A stretch of DNA of 64,000 bases, from assembly GCF_008704495.1 (NCBI RefSeq), contig NZ_CP023699.1, positions 5,580,001 to 5,644,000 on the forward strand, in the 5' to 3' direction. Of this stretch, positions 51,127-60,547 are shown one piece after another. This DNA comes from Streptomyces kanamyceticus. GTDB lineage: Bacteria; Actinomycetota; Actinomycetes; Streptomycetales; Streptomycetaceae. A program made the position numbers and the translations under genes. Below the pieces are notes generated by a model that saw only the letters and a program-made list of their open reading frames with translations, did not search any database and had not been told where the DNA came from. Within the stretch, counting starts at the first letter, position 1, and each line of letters opens with the position of its first letter.

Positions 51127-52829
51127 CCCCCGCCCCTCTCCGCATAGGCAACGCCTCCGGCTTCTACGGCGACCGCTTCGACGCCATGCGCGAGATGCTC
51201 ACCGACGGCCCCCTGGACGTCCTCACCGGCGACTACCTCGCCGAACTGACCATGCTGATCCTCGGCCGCGACCGCCTCAAGGACCCGTCGCGCGGCTACG
51301 CGAAGACCTTCCTGCGCCAGCTGGAGGAGTGCCTCGGCCTCGCGCACGAACGCGGAGTCAGGATCGTGGCCAACGCGGGCGGCCTGAACCCGTCCGGACT
51401 GGCCGCAAGAATAAGGGAGTTGGTGCGGGAGCTGGGTATCCCCGTCGCCGTGGCGCACGTGGAGGGGGACGACCTCACCGCCCGCTTCCCCGGCGTACTC
51501 ACCGCCAACGCCTACCTCGGCGGAGCCGGTATCGCGGAGTGTCTGCGCGCGGGCGCGGACATCGTGGTGACGGGCCGCGTGACGGACGCGGCCCTCGTCA
51601 CGGGTCCGGCGGCCGCGCACTTCGGCTGGTCGCCGACGGACCACGACCGCCTGGCGGGAGCGGTCGTCGCGGGCCACATCCTGGAGTGCGGGACGCAGGC
51701 CACCGGAGGCAACTACGCGTTCTTCGCGGAGCGGGACGCGCGCGACCTGCGCCGCCCCGGCTTCCCGCTGGCCGAGATCCACGAGGACGGCTCGGCGGTC
51801 ATCACGAAGCACGACGGCACGGGCGGTTTCGTCGACGTGGGCACGGTCACCGCGCAGCTGCTCTACGAGACGCAGGGGTCTCGGTACGCGGGCCCGGACG
51901 TGACCGCGCGGCTCGACACGGTGACGCTCACGGAGGAGGGTCCGGACCGGGTGCGCGTGACGGGCGTACGGGGTGAGGCGCCGCCGCCGACGCTGAAGGT
52001 GGGCCTGAACCGCCTTGGCGGCTTCCGCAACGAAGTGGTGTTCGTGCTGACCGGGCTCGACATCGAGGCCAAGGCGGCGCTGGTCCAGGCTCAGATAGAG
52101 GACGCGTTCGACAGGGGCAAGTCCCGTCCCAAGCAGGTTAGTTGGGAGCTGTCCCGTACCGATCGCCCGGACGCGTCGACCGAGGAGACGGCCAGCGCGC
52201 TGCTGCGACTCGTCGTGCGCGACGCGGACGCGGAAGCGGTCGGCAGGGCGCTCAGCGGCGCGGCGATCGAGCTGGCGCTCGGCAGCGTCCCCGGCTTCCA
52301 CGTGACGGCGCCGCCGGGCAAGGGTGCGCCGTACGGGGTGTTCGAGGCGGCGTACGTGGAGCGGGACGCGGTGGAGCACGTGTCGGTGCTGCCGACGGGT
52401 GAACGCAGGCCGGTCGGTGAGGACACCGCGCACGACATTCTCGTACTGCGGGAGCCGACCTTGAAACCCCCGCCCCCCGAACCGCTCCCCCCGAGCCCCA
52501 CCCGCCCCACCCCCCTCGGCCGCATCGCAGGCGCCCGCAGCGGCGACAAGGGCGGCGACGCCAACCTCGGCGTCTGGGTGCGCGGCGACGACGCGTGGCG
52601 GTGGCTCGCCCACGAGTTGACCGTCGACAGGCTTCGGCAACTCCTGCCCGAGACACGTGACTTGGTCATCACCCGCCACGAGCTGCCCAACCTGCGCGCC
52701 CTGAACTTCGTCGTGGAGGGGCTGCTCGGCGAAGGCGTCGCCGCGCAGGCCCGTTTCGATCCGCAGGCCAAGGGCCTGGGGGAGTGGCTGCGCGCCCGCC
52801 ACCTGGACATACCGGAGGTATTGCTGTGA
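51123..52829 (+). CDS. AtuA-family (DUF1446) protein with C-terminal AtuA-like domain
   Basis: A 568-residue protein of the acyclic terpene utilisation AtuA group. The DUF1446 core ([20 protein letters not shown], then [50 protein letters not shown]) spans about 1-440. After a Pro-rich linker ([15 protein letters not shown]) comes the second domain, [20 protein letters not shown] to the end. ATG at 51123 overlaps the previous stop. In Pseudomonas, AtuA is needed for acyclic terpene catabolism, but its reaction is unknown. Placement before carboxylase genes supports a related role here. Confidence 0.92.
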   Translation: MTPAPLRIGNASGFYGDRFDAMREMLTDGPLDVLTGDYLAELTMLILGRDRLKDPSRGYAKTFLRQLEECLGLAHERGVRIVANAGGLNPSGLAARIRELVRELGIPVAVAHVEGDDLTARFPGVLTANAYLGGAGIAECLRAGADIVVTGRVTDAALVTGPAAAHFGWSPTDHDRLAGAVVAGHILECGTQATGGNYAFFAERDARDLRRPGFPLAEIHEDGSAVITKHDGTGGFVDVGTVTAQLLYETQGSRYAGPDVTARLDTVTLTEEGPDRVRVTGVRGEAPPPTLKVGLNRLGGFRNEVVFVLTGLDIEAKAALVQAQIEDAFDRGKSRPKQVSWELSRTDRPDASTEETASALLRLVVRDADAEAVGRALSGAAIELALGSVPGFHVTAPPGKGAPYGVFEAAYVERDAVEHVSVLPTGERRPVGEDTAHDILVLREPTLKPPPPEPLPPSPTRPTPLGRIAGARSGDKGGDANLGVWVRGDDAWRWLAHELTVDRLRQLLPETRDLVITRHELPNLRALNFVVEGLLGEGVAAQARFDPQAKGLGEWLRARHLDIPEVLL

Positions 52830-54430
52830 CCGTCCTCGCCTCCGCGCTCGACCCCGCGAGCGCCGAGTACGCCGAGTACCGCGAGGCCATGCTGGCCAGG
52901 CTCGACGAGCTCGGCACCGAGCAGGCCAAGGCCCTGGAGGGCGGCGGCGAGAAGTACGTCCAACGTCACCACAAGCGCGGCAAGTTGCTGGCCAGGGAAC
53001 GGATCGAGCTGCTCCTCGACCCGGATACGCCCTTCCTTGAGCTTTCGCCGCTCGCGGCCTGGGGCAGCGACTATCCGGTCGGTGCCTCCATGGTCACGGG
53101 CATCGGCGTCGTCGAGGGCGTCGAGTGTCTGATCACCGCCAACGACCCGACCGTACGCGGCGGCGCGAGCAATCCGTGGACGCTGAAGAAGGCGTTCCGG
53201 GCGCATGAGATCGGGCACGCGAACCGGCTGCCCTCGATCCACCTCGTGGAGTCCGGCGGCGCCGATCTGCCCTCCCAGAAGGAGATCTTCATCCCGGGAG
53301 GCGCCCTGTTCAAGCACCTCACGCAGTCATCGGCCGCCGGGATCCCCACGATCGCCGTCGTCTTCGGCAACTCCACGGCGGGCGGCGCCTACGTGCCCGG
53401 CATGAGCGACCACGTGATCATGGTCAAGGAGCGCGCGAAGGTGTTCCTCGGCGGTCCGCCGCTGGTGAAGATGGCGACCGGCGAGGAGAGCGACGACGAG
53501 TCGCTGGGCGGCGCCGAGATGCACGCCCGCACCTCGGGCCTCGCCGACTACCTCGCCGAGGACGAGCGCGACGCGCTGCGCCAGGCCCGCCGGGTCGTAT
53601 CCCGCCTCAACTGGCGCAAGGAGTACGCCGATCCGGACCCGTCCGCGGTCCAGGCGCCCAAGTACGACGAGGACGAGCTCCTCGGCATCGTCCCCGGCGA
53701 CCTGAAGAAGCCCTTCGATCCGCGCGAGGTGATCGCGCGGATCGTCGACGGCTCGGACTTCGACGAGTTCAAGCCGCTGTACGGGCCGAGCCTCGCCACG
53801 GGGTGGGCCTCGCTGCACGGCTATCCCGTAGGCATCCTCGCCAACGCGCAGGGCGTGCTGTTCAGCGAGGAGTCGCAGAAGGCGGCCCAGTTCATCCAGT
53901 TGGCCAACCAGCGAGACATCCCGCTGCTCTTCCTGCACAACACCACCGGATACATGGTCGGCAAGGAGTACGAGCAGGGCGGCATCATCAAGCACGGCGC
54001 GATGATGATCAACGCGGTCAGCAACTCGCGGGTGCCGCACCTGTCCGTCCTCATGGGCGCCTCCTACGGCGCCGGGCACTACGGCATGTGCGGGCGCGCC
54101 TACGACCCCCGCTTCCTCTTCGCCTGGCCGAGCGCCAAGTCGGCGGTGATGGGGCCGCAGCAGCTCGCGGGCGTGCTCTCCATCGTCGCCCGGCAGTCCG
54201 CCGCCGCGAAGGGGCAGCCCTACGACGACGAGGCGGATGCCGCGCTGCGCGCCATGGTGGAGCAGCAGATCGAGTCCGAGTCGCTGCCGATGTTCCTGTC
54301 CGGGCGGCTCTACGACGACGGGGTCATCGACCCGCGTGACACCCGCACCGTCCTCGGCCTGTGCCTGTCCGCGATCCACACCGCCCCCTACGAGGGCGCG
54401 CGCGGCGGCTTCGGCGTCTTCCGGATGTGA
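52826..54430 (+). CDS. Acyl-CoA carboxylase beta (carboxyltransferase) subunit, MCC/GCC type
   Basis: A 534-residue carboxyltransferase that moves carboxyl from biotin to an acyl-CoA. Motifs: GKLLARERIELLLDPDTPFL, GVEGVECLITANDPTVRGG-like segment, FGNSTAGGAYVPGMSDHVIM, GGPPLVKMATGEE and the acyl-CoA site FLHNTTGYMVGKEYE with MGASYGAGHYGMCGRAYDPR. GASYGAGxYGMCGRAY is characteristic of methylcrotonyl- and geranyl-CoA carboxylase beta chains rather than acetyl or propionyl. GTG at 52826 overlaps the AtuA-like stop and has GGAGGT upstream. Confidence 0.94.
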   Translation: MTVLASALDPASAEYAEYREAMLARLDELGTEQAKALEGGGEKYVQRHHKRGKLLARERIELLLDPDTPFLELSPLAAWGSDYPVGASMVTGIGVVEGVECLITANDPTVRGGASNPWTLKKAFRAHEIGHANRLPSIHLVESGGADLPSQKEIFIPGGALFKHLTQSSAAGIPTIAVVFGNSTAGGAYVPGMSDHVIMVKERAKVFLGGPPLVKMATGEESDDESLGGAEMHARTSGLADYLAEDERDALRQARRVVSRLNWRKEYADPDPSAVQAPKYDEDELLGIVPGDLKKPFDPREVIARIVDGSDFDEFKPLYGPSLATGWASLHGYPVGILANAQGVLFSEESQKAAQFIQLANQRDIPLLFLHNTTGYMVGKEYEQGGIIKHGAMMINAVSNSRVPHLSVLMGASYGAGHYGMCGRAYDPRFLFAWPSAKSAVMGPQQLAGVLSIVARQSAAAKGQPYDDEADAALRAMVEQQIESESLPMFLSGRLYDDGVIDPRDTRTVLGLCLSAIHTAPYEGARGGFGVFRM

Positions 54431-54438
54431 GGGCTCCC

Positions 54439-56358
54439 ATGACTTCTGAGGAACTGCCCATGATTACTTCCCTGTTGGTCGCCAACCGGGGCGAGATCGC
54501 CTGCCGCGTCTTCCGTACCTGCCGGGAGCTCGGCATCGGCACGGTCGCCGTGTACTCCGACGCGGACGCGGACGCCCTGCACGTACGCGAGGCGGATTGC
54601 GCCGTACGCCTGCCGGGGGCGGCGCCCGCCGACACGTATCTGCGCGGCGAGCTGATCGTGAAGGCCGCGCAGGCGGCGGGCGCGGACGCCGTCCACCCCG
54701 GCTACGGCTTCCTCTCCGAGAACGCGGACTTCGCGCGCGCCGTCCTCGACGCGGGCCTGGTCTGGATCGGGCCGCCCCCGGAGGCGATCGAGGCGATGGC
54801 GTCCAAGACGCGCGCCAAGGAACTGATGGGCGTCGAGCCGCTCAAGGAGGTCACCGCCGCCGATCTGCCGGTCCTGGTGAAGGCGGCGGCGGGCGGCGGC
54901 GGGCGCGGGATGCGCGTCGTACGCGAACTAGACGCTCTGGACGGGGAGTTGGAGGCCGCGCGCGCCGAGGCGGCCAGCGCGTTCGGGGACGGCGAGGTGT
55001 TCGTCGAGCCGTTCGTCGAGGGCGGGCGGCACGTCGAGGTGCAGATCATGGCCGACGCGCACGGCACGGTGTGGCCGCTCGGCACCCGCGACTGCACGCT
55101 CCAGCGCCGCCACCAGAAGGTCATCGAGGAATCCCCGGCGCCCGGACTGCCCCCGGAACTCGTCGCCGAACTGCACGCGCAGGCCGTACGGGCGGCACGG
55201 GTCACCGAGTACCGGGGTGCGGGCACGGTCGAGTTCCTCGTCGCTGACGGGCGGGCGCACTTCCTGGAGATGAACACCCGGCTCCAGGTCGAACACCCCG
55301 TCACCGAGGCGGTGTTCGGCATCGACCTGGTGGCGCTGCAGATCCGGATCGCCGAGGGGCACCCGCTTACGGGGGAGCCGCCCGTCGCGCGCGGACACGC
55401 CGTCGAGGCCCGTATCTACGCCGAGGACCCGGCGGCGGGCTGGGCCCCGCAGACCGGCACGCTGCACCGCCTGACCGTGCCGGGGGTGCGCCTGGACACC
55501 GGGTACGCGGCGGGCGACGGCATCGGCGTGCACTACGACGCCATGCTCGCCAAGGCCGTCGCGCACGCCCCCACGCGCGCCGAGGCCGTGCGCAAGCTCG
55601 CCGGGGCCCTGGAACGGGCGGCGGTGCACGGCCCGGTGACAAATCGCGACCTGCTCGTACGCTCCCTGCGGCACCCGGAGTTCACCGGCGCCCGCATGGA
55701 CACCGGCTTCTACGACCGGCACCTCGCCGACCTCGCGGCCGCCGCGCCCGACCCGCACGCACCGCTGGCCGCCGCCCTCGCGGACGCGCACGGCCGCTCC
55801 CGGTTCGGCGGCTGGCGCAACCTCCGCTCGGCGCCCCGCGTCAAGCGCTACCGCACCGAGCCCGACGGCGCCGAGCACGAGGTCCGCTACGACCACACGC
55901 GGGACGGCCTGACCGCCGAAGGGGTCCGTGTCGTCGCCGTGGCGGCGGAGCGCGTGGTGCTCGAAGTCGATGGCGTACGACGCGAGTTCGCGATCGCGCG
56001 GTACGGCGAGGGGGGTGACGGCCGCGTCTACGTCGGCACGTCCCGGGGCGGCACCGTCCTCACCGCGCTGCCCCTGCTCCCCGAGCCGACCGCCCGCCGC
56101 GAGCCCGGATCGCTGCTCGCCCCGATGCCCGGCACCGTAGTCCGCGTCGCCGAAGGACTCACCGAAGGGGCTCGGGTCACCGCCGGGCAGCCCCTCATCT
56201 GGCTGGAGGCCATGAAGATGGAGCACCGCGTCTCCGCTCCCGCCTCCGGAACGCTCACCGCCCTGCACGCCGCCCCCGGCCAGCAGGTCGAGGTCGGCGC
56301 GCTGCTCGCCGTCGTACAGGACTCCAGCGGAGTCGTACAGGAGGAAGAGTCCGTATGA
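54439..56358 (+). CDS. Biotin-dependent acyl-CoA carboxylase alpha subunit
   Basis: A 639-residue biotin carboxylase plus biotin carrier. Biotin carboxylase: SLLVANRGEIACRVFRTCRE, HPGYGFLSENADFARAV, ATP loop KAAAGGGGRGMRVVRE, and EMNTRLQVEHPVTEAVFGID. The carrier domain ends in LEAMKMEHRVSAPASG, with the biotinyl Lys near 593. It partners the preceding beta subunit. Two starts are possible: ATG 54439 (MTSEELP), used here, and ATG 54460 (MITSLL); each has a purine-rich stretch before it. It overlaps the acyl-CoA dehydrogenase gene (ATGA). Confidence 0.95.
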   Translation: MTSEELPMITSLLVANRGEIACRVFRTCRELGIGTVAVYSDADADALHVREADCAVRLPGAAPADTYLRGELIVKAAQAAGADAVHPGYGFLSENADFARAVLDAGLVWIGPPPEAIEAMASKTRAKELMGVEPLKEVTAADLPVLVKAAAGGGGRGMRVVRELDALDGELEAARAEAASAFGDGEVFVEPFVEGGRHVEVQIMADAHGTVWPLGTRDCTLQRRHQKVIEESPAPGLPPELVAELHAQAVRAARVTEYRGAGTVEFLVADGRAHFLEMNTRLQVEHPVTEAVFGIDLVALQIRIAEGHPLTGEPPVARGHAVEARIYAEDPAAGWAPQTGTLHRLTVPGVRLDTGYAAGDGIGVHYDAMLAKAVAHAPTRAEAVRKLAGALERAAVHGPVTNRDLLVRSLRHPEFTGARMDTGFYDRHLADLAAAAPDPHAPLAAALADAHGRSRFGGWRNLRSAPRVKRYRTEPDGAEHEVRYDHTRDGLTAEGVRVVAVAAERVVLEVDGVRREFAIARYGEGGDGRVYVGTSRGGTVLTALPLLPEPTARREPGSLLAPMPGTVVRVAEGLTEGARVTAGQPLIWLEAMKMEHRVSAPASGTLTALHAAPGQQVEVGALLAVVQDSSGVVQEEESV

Positions 56359-57515
56359 GCCTCGAAATCCAGGAGCACCAGGACCTGCGCGCCGCCGTCG
56401 CCGCCCTCGGCAAGCGCTACGGCCGCGAGTACATGACCCGCGTCGTGGCGGCCGACGGCCACCCCGACGAGCTGTGGGCGGACGCCGCCAAGCTCGGCTA
56501 CCTGGGCGTGAACCTGCCCGAGGAGTACGGCGGCGGAGGCGGCGGCATCGCCGAACTCTCCATCGTCCTTGAGGAGTTGGGCGCGGCGGGCTCGCCCCTC
56601 CTCATGATGGTCGTCTCGCCCGCGATCTGCGGCACCGTCATCGCCCGCTTCGGCACGGAGGCCCAGAAGCGGAAGTGGCTGCCCGGGCTCGCCGACGGGT
56701 CCCGCACGATGGCGTTCGGCATCACCGAGCCGGACGCGGGCTCCAACTCGCACCGCATCACCACCACGGCGCGCCGCGACCCCGACTCCGGCGACTGGCT
56801 CCTGACCGGCCGCAAGGTCTTCATCTCCGGCGTGGACATCGCCGACGCCACCCTCGTCGTCGGCCGCACGTCCGACGCTAGGACCGGCAGCCTCAAGCCG
56901 TGCCTGTTCATCGTCCCGCGCGACGCCGAAGGCTTCCGGCGGCGGCAGATCGACATGGAACTCCAGGCCCCGGAGAAGCAGTTCGAGCTGACGCTCGACG
57001 ACGTGCGACTGCCCCCGGACGCGCTCGTCGGCGACGAGGACGCGGGCCTGCTCCAGCTCTTCGCGGGCCTGAACCCCGAACGGATCATGACCGCCGCGTT
57101 CGCCCTGGGCATGGCCCGTTACGCACTGCACAGGGCCACCGAGTACGCCAAGGAACGCACCGTCTGGAAGGCCCCCATCGGCACCCACCAGGCCATCGCG
57201 CACCCGCTCGCCCAGTGCCACATAGAGATCGAACTGGCCCGCCTGATGATGCAGAAGGCCGCCGGGCTCTACGACGAGGGCGACGACACCGGCGCGGGCG
57301 AGGCCGCCAACATGGCCAAGCTCGCCGCGGCCGACGCCTGTGTGAAGGCCGTCGACCAGGCCGTGCACACGCTCGGCGGCAACGGCCTCACCAAGGAGTT
57401 CGGGCTCGCCTCGCTCATCGTGGCCGCGCGGGTGGCCAGGATCGCCCCCGTCAGCAGGGAAATGATCCTCAACTACGTGTCCCACCAGACGCTCGGCCTG
57501 CCCAAGTCCTACTGA
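56355..57515 (+). CDS. Acyl-CoA dehydrogenase
   Basis: A 386-residue FAD enzyme that introduces the 2,3 double bond. Signatures: FGITEPDAGSNSHRITTTAR in the middle domain (MxFxxTEPxAGSxxxxxxT type) and HTLGGNGLTKEFGLASLIVA near the C-terminus, the Q/N-G-x-GLTxE motif. A catalytic Glu is probably in VHTLGGNGLTKEF context, but I did not assign it firmly. It fits an AtuD/LiuA-like step that feeds unsaturated acyl-CoA to the carboxylase. ATG overlaps the alpha-subunit stop. Confidence 0.93.
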   Translation: MSLEIQEHQDLRAAVAALGKRYGREYMTRVVAADGHPDELWADAAKLGYLGVNLPEEYGGGGGGIAELSIVLEELGAAGSPLLMMVVSPAICGTVIARFGTEAQKRKWLPGLADGSRTMAFGITEPDAGSNSHRITTTARRDPDSGDWLLTGRKVFISGVDIADATLVVGRTSDARTGSLKPCLFIVPRDAEGFRRRQIDMELQAPEKQFELTLDDVRLPPDALVGDEDAGLLQLFAGLNPERIMTAAFALGMARYALHRATEYAKERTVWKAPIGTHQAIAHPLAQCHIEIELARLMMQKAAGLYDEGDDTGAGEAANMAKLAAADACVKAVDQAVHTLGGNGLTKEFGLASLIVAARVARIAPVSREMILNYVSHQTLGLPKSY

Positions 57516-57526
57516 GGAGCGCTTTC

Positions 57527-58261
57527 ATGAGCCTGTCCGTCGCCTCGACGGTGCGTGGCATCACCACCGTCACCCTGGACCTGCCCGAGCGGCGCAACGC
57601 GCTCTCGGCGGACCTGCTCGGCGCCCTGGCCGAGGCGTTCGGCGACCTCGGCGAGGACCCGGGCACCCGCGCGGTCCTGCTCACCCACACCGGCACGACG
57701 TTCTGCGCGGGCGCCGACCTGAAGGACCCGCCGGACCCCGCCGCCTTCGTGGCGCTGCTCCGGCTCCTCGTCGAACTGCCCAAGCCGGTGATCGCCCGGG
57801 TGGACGGGCACGTGCGGGCGGGCGGGCTCGGTCTCCTCGGCGCCTGCGACATGGCGGTCGCGGGACCCGGCTCCTCCTTCGCGTTCACGGAGGTGCGCAT
57901 CGGGGTCGCGCCCGCCGTGATCTCCATGCCGCTGCTGCCCCGCGTCGACCCGAGCGCCGCGTCCCGCTACTTCCTCACCGGGGAGCGCTTCGACGGCGCG
58001 GAGGCGGCGCGGATCGGCCTCGTCACGGCGTACGCGGCCGAGCCCGACGGGATGGTCCAGACCCTCCTGGACGGGGTGCGGGCGGCCGCCCCCGGCGCCC
58101 TGGCCGAGACGAAGAAGCTGCTCACGGCTAGGGTGCTCGACGCATTCGACGACCACTCGGACGCCCTCACCGCCCTGTCCGCGCGGCTCTTCGGCTCCGC
58201 CGAGGCCCGGGAAGGGATGGCGGCGTTCCTCGAACGACGGGAGCGCCCATGGGCGTTGTGA
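57527..58261 (+). CDS. Enoyl-CoA hydratase/isomerase (crotonase) family
   Basis: A 244-residue crotonase-fold enzyme. Oxyanion-hole and active-site segments are FCAGADLKDPPDPAAFVALL and RVDGHVRAGGLGLLGACDMA, then FAFTEVRIGVAPAVISMPLL. Its partner role is hydration of the 2,3-unsaturated acyl-CoA after the carboxylase, as AtuE or LiuC do. ATG at 57527 follows GAGGAG. It overlaps the tetR start by 13 bases at its end. Confidence 0.92.
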   Translation: MSLSVASTVRGITTVTLDLPERRNALSADLLGALAEAFGDLGEDPGTRAVLLTHTGTTFCAGADLKDPPDPAAFVALLRLLVELPKPVIARVDGHVRAGGLGLLGACDMAVAGPGSSFAFTEVRIGVAPAVISMPLLPRVDPSAASRYFLTGERFDGAEAARIGLVTAYAAEPDGMVQTLLDGVRAAAPGALAETKKLLTARVLDAFDDHSDALTALSARLFGSAEAREGMAAFLERRERPWAL

Positions 58262-58836
58262 CCGCCGCCGACCGCGCGCCCAAGCAGGACCGCAGCCGTG
58301 CCACCCGCCTGAAGCTCCTGGAGGCCGCGGTGTCCTGCCTGGCCGAGCACGGCTGGGCGGGCTCCACGGTCTCCGTGGTCGCCGAGCGCGCGGGGGTCTC
58401 GCGGGGCGCGGCCCAGCACCACTTCCCGACCCGCGAGGACCTCTTCACGGCGGCCGTGGAGTACGTCGCCGAGCAGCGCTCCACCGCCCTGCGGGAGCTG
58501 CCCGCGCAGGACAGGGCGGCGGTGGTCGCCGCCCTCGTCGACCTCTACACGGGCCCGCTCTTCCGCGCCGCACTCCACCTGTGGGTGGCCGCGTCCAACG
58601 AGCCCCAACTGGGCTCACGCGTCACGGAACTGGAATCCCGCGTGGGCCGCGAGACGCACCGCATAGCGGTGGAACTGCTGGGCGCGGACGAGTCCCGCCC
58701 CGGGGTCCGCGAAACGATCCAGGGCCTCCTGGACATGGCCCGGGGCCTGGGCCTGGCGAACCTCCTGACGGACGACGGGGCGCGGCGGGAACGGGTGGTG
58801 GCGCAGTGGACGGTGCTGGTGGAGGGGGTGTTGTAG
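58249..58836 (+). CDS. TetR-family regulator, last gene of the acyl-CoA operon
   Basis: A 195-residue repressor with HTH LLEAAVSCLAEHGWAGSTVS then VVAERAGVSRGAAQHHFPTR (about 25-70) and an effector-binding domain that follows. It overlaps the enoyl-CoA hydratase by 13 bases, so it is made with the operon. It probably binds the overlapping palindromes at 50253-50269 and is released by an acyl-CoA, as is usual for such operon-encoded TetRs. GTG at 58258 (VTAADRAP) is an alternative start. Confidence 0.92.
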   Translation: MGVVTAADRAPKQDRSRATRLKLLEAAVSCLAEHGWAGSTVSVVAERAGVSRGAAQHHFPTREDLFTAAVEYVAEQRSTALRELPAQDRAAVVAALVDLYTGPLFRAALHLWVAASNEPQLGSRVTELESRVGRETHRIAVELLGADESRPGVRETIQGLLDMARGLGLANLLTDDGARRERVVAQWTVLVEGVL

Positions 58837-58895
58837 GGGTCGGGCGCAGGGGAGCGGCGGCTGGGCCCGGGCACAGTGTCAGCATCCCCGCGACC

Positions 58896-58919
58896 GCCTC
58901 ACCCCACCCGCCCGCCCCC
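58896..58919 (+). repeat. Left 24-bp inverted repeat bounding the 58.9-61.6 kb island
   Basis: A 24-base sequence beginning GCCTCACCCCACCCGCCCG that matches the reverse complement of 61613-61636 at 23 of 24 positions. The pair brackets three genes whose codon use and content differ from the flanking operons. The sequence is low in complexity, so chance cannot be excluded. Confidence 0.55.
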
Positions 58920-59031
58920 GCCCAGCGTGACTTGGCCTCGTCGGCTGGTGGACCCATCCGGGGCGGGCGAAGTCTCCGGTGCGGCGGTTCCCTCCAGCGG
59001 CCGAACACGGCCGGGGCCTCCACGGCTCCTT

Positions 59032-59862
59032 CTACGTCGACGCCTTGCGGAATTCCGCTGCTACCTCCGACAGAGCGGGGCGGTCGTACGGTTCGTAGCT
59101 CAGCATCCGGTCGACCATGACGCCGAAGGGTCCCGGTAGGTCGAACGGGCGTCGCTTGTTGTCGACGACGGCCTGCCGCTGTTCCTCGCGCTCCGCATGG
59201 TCCGGGTACTCCATCGCCCTGATGCCGGTGGCAGAGATCAGCAGGGACGCCCCCAGGGCGTACACGTCGGCCGCTGGGGATGGCGTGGCCGTGCCGGTGG
59301 CCAGCACGGCGCGGGAGATCTCGGGTGGCTCGTAGTGGACGAGGCACCCCGGATACGGGAAGTCGTAGAGGGAGTCGACGCGGCCGCCGCGTGCGAACGC
59401 GAGGTCGATGAGGTGGATGCTGCCGCCGTCCACGATCAGGTGGGCGGGTTGCATGTCTCCATGGACCCAGCCGTCGCTGTGGAGACGGTCGAGGGCTTCT
59501 ACGCACTGAGCTGCGGTTCCGTAGTCGATGGGCGCCTGGGGGCCCTTCCTGCGGTACTCCCAGAGAGGCCAAAGGGCCACTCCGTCGTACCAGGGCTGCA
59601 CGCTGAACGTGCCTCGGTCCCATGTGCCGTAGGCGACGTGCGGTCTCCCCAGGGTGCGCAGAACGGATGCCTCGCGAGCGGGGGCGAGAGCTGTGTACCC
59701 GCGCTTCCCGTCGATGGCGTACCCGACCTTCACCGCCACCCGGCCGTACGGCGACTCGGCCTCCCACACCATGGAGCCGCGCCGGTCGGCAACGACCCTC
59801 AGGGCCCTCGGCCGCACGACCGCCTCGACCTCCGACGGCAACTCCGCGAGCGTGTCAGCCAC
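59032..59862 (-). CDS. Protein-kinase-fold protein with altered catalytic motifs
   Basis: A 276-residue protein with a eukaryotic-like kinase or phosphotransferase fold. VAVKVGYA (about 43-50) supplies the ATP-anchoring Lys; the catalytic loop reads HSDGWVHGDMQPAHLIVDGG with HGD, but the metal-binding Asn is His; the DFG motif is DLA in IHLIDLAFAR. No classical glycine loop is seen. HGD is the form found in antibiotic- and small-molecule kinases. It may be a small-molecule kinase or a pseudokinase. Codon use is less G/C-biased than its neighbours. It belongs to a three-gene island. Confidence 0.8.
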   Translation of the reverse strand: MADTLAELPSEVEAVVRPRALRVVADRRGSMVWEAESPYGRVAVKVGYAIDGKRGYTALAPAREASVLRTLGRPHVAYGTWDRGTFSVQPWYDGVALWPLWEYRRKGPQAPIDYGTAAQCVEALDRLHSDGWVHGDMQPAHLIVDGGSIHLIDLAFARGGRVDSLYDFPYPGCLVHYEPPEISRAVLATGTATPSPAADVYALGASLLISATGIRAMEYPDHAEREEQRQAVVDNKRRPFDLPGPFGVMVDRMLSYEPYDRPALSEVAAEFRKAST

Positions 59863-59964
59863 AGCTGTCCTTCCTGGGGGAATCGGGAGACGGAAATGGG
59901 AGACGGGAAATGGAAGACCGCCGCAGACCGGCCCTCAATGCGAGGGCCGGTCCCGGCGCAGCTC

Positions 59965-60399
59965 CTAGTAGGGACGACCGTCGTCGGAGTCGCACTGCGA
60001 GACCCCGCCTTCGACGTGCGCCCAATACTTGTCCTCGACGACGAAGCCCGCGTCACGCATCGCGGACTTCGTATGGATCAGCGAGCCAGCGGGGCGAGCC
60101 CCCCTCTCGGGGTGCGGGTTGTGGTGGAGGAACCTGCCCGCGATGCGGTCGAAGAGCGCTGCGGCGTCCCTGGTGTGCAGGTAGACGCAGTGGATTCCTC
60201 GGTCCACCGCGTCGGACGGCATGAGCGGCAGGCCGTCGTGTACGGCCACCGTGCCGAAGTAGGCCAACGCCTGGTCCACGATGCCGGGAGCGTGCCGAGG
60301 GTCCTCTCCCATGTCGTTGATCAGGAAGAGCACGAAGTGCCCGAACGTCTCGTCGTCTACGAGTGAGGCGCCTGTCTTGTACTCCACTGCTGTGGTCAT
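59965..60399 (-). CDS. Orphan protein of unknown function beside the kinase-like gene
   Basis: A 144-residue soluble protein that I do not recognise. It starts MTTAVEYKTGASLVDDETFG, has hydrophobic helices HFVLFLINDMG and ALAYFGTVAVHDGLPLMPSD, and a His-rich region GRFLHHNPHPERG. The C-terminus AHVEGGVSQCDSDDGRPY is polar with the only cysteine. There is no signal peptide or membrane segment. It is on the same strand as the kinase-like gene, 102 bases upstream of it, and is likely co-transcribed. It diverges from the XRE gene. Confidence 0.65.
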   Translation of the reverse strand: MTTAVEYKTGASLVDDETFGHFVLFLINDMGEDPRHAPGIVDQALAYFGTVAVHDGLPLMPSDAVDRGIHCVYLHTRDAAALFDRIAGRFLHHNPHPERGARPAGSLIHTKSAMRDAGFVVEDKYWAHVEGGVSQCDSDDGRPY

Positions 60400-60547
60400 G
60401 CCCGTACCTCCGTCAGTTGGGGGAACAGGCCTGATGGTTCCGCCATCTGCCAGGTCACCGCGACGTCATGGAAGGCGTCCGACCGACGTCGGTTGAGGGG
60501 CGTCAATTCGGTGTCATTCAACGGTGATTGGGTCTAGCGTGACTCAC

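Noticed and set aside
59032..60399. Lanthipeptide or other RiPP cluster
   Set aside because: The kinase-like gene lacks LanC or HopA1-like partners and the orphan, at 144 residues, does not look like a leader-core precursor.
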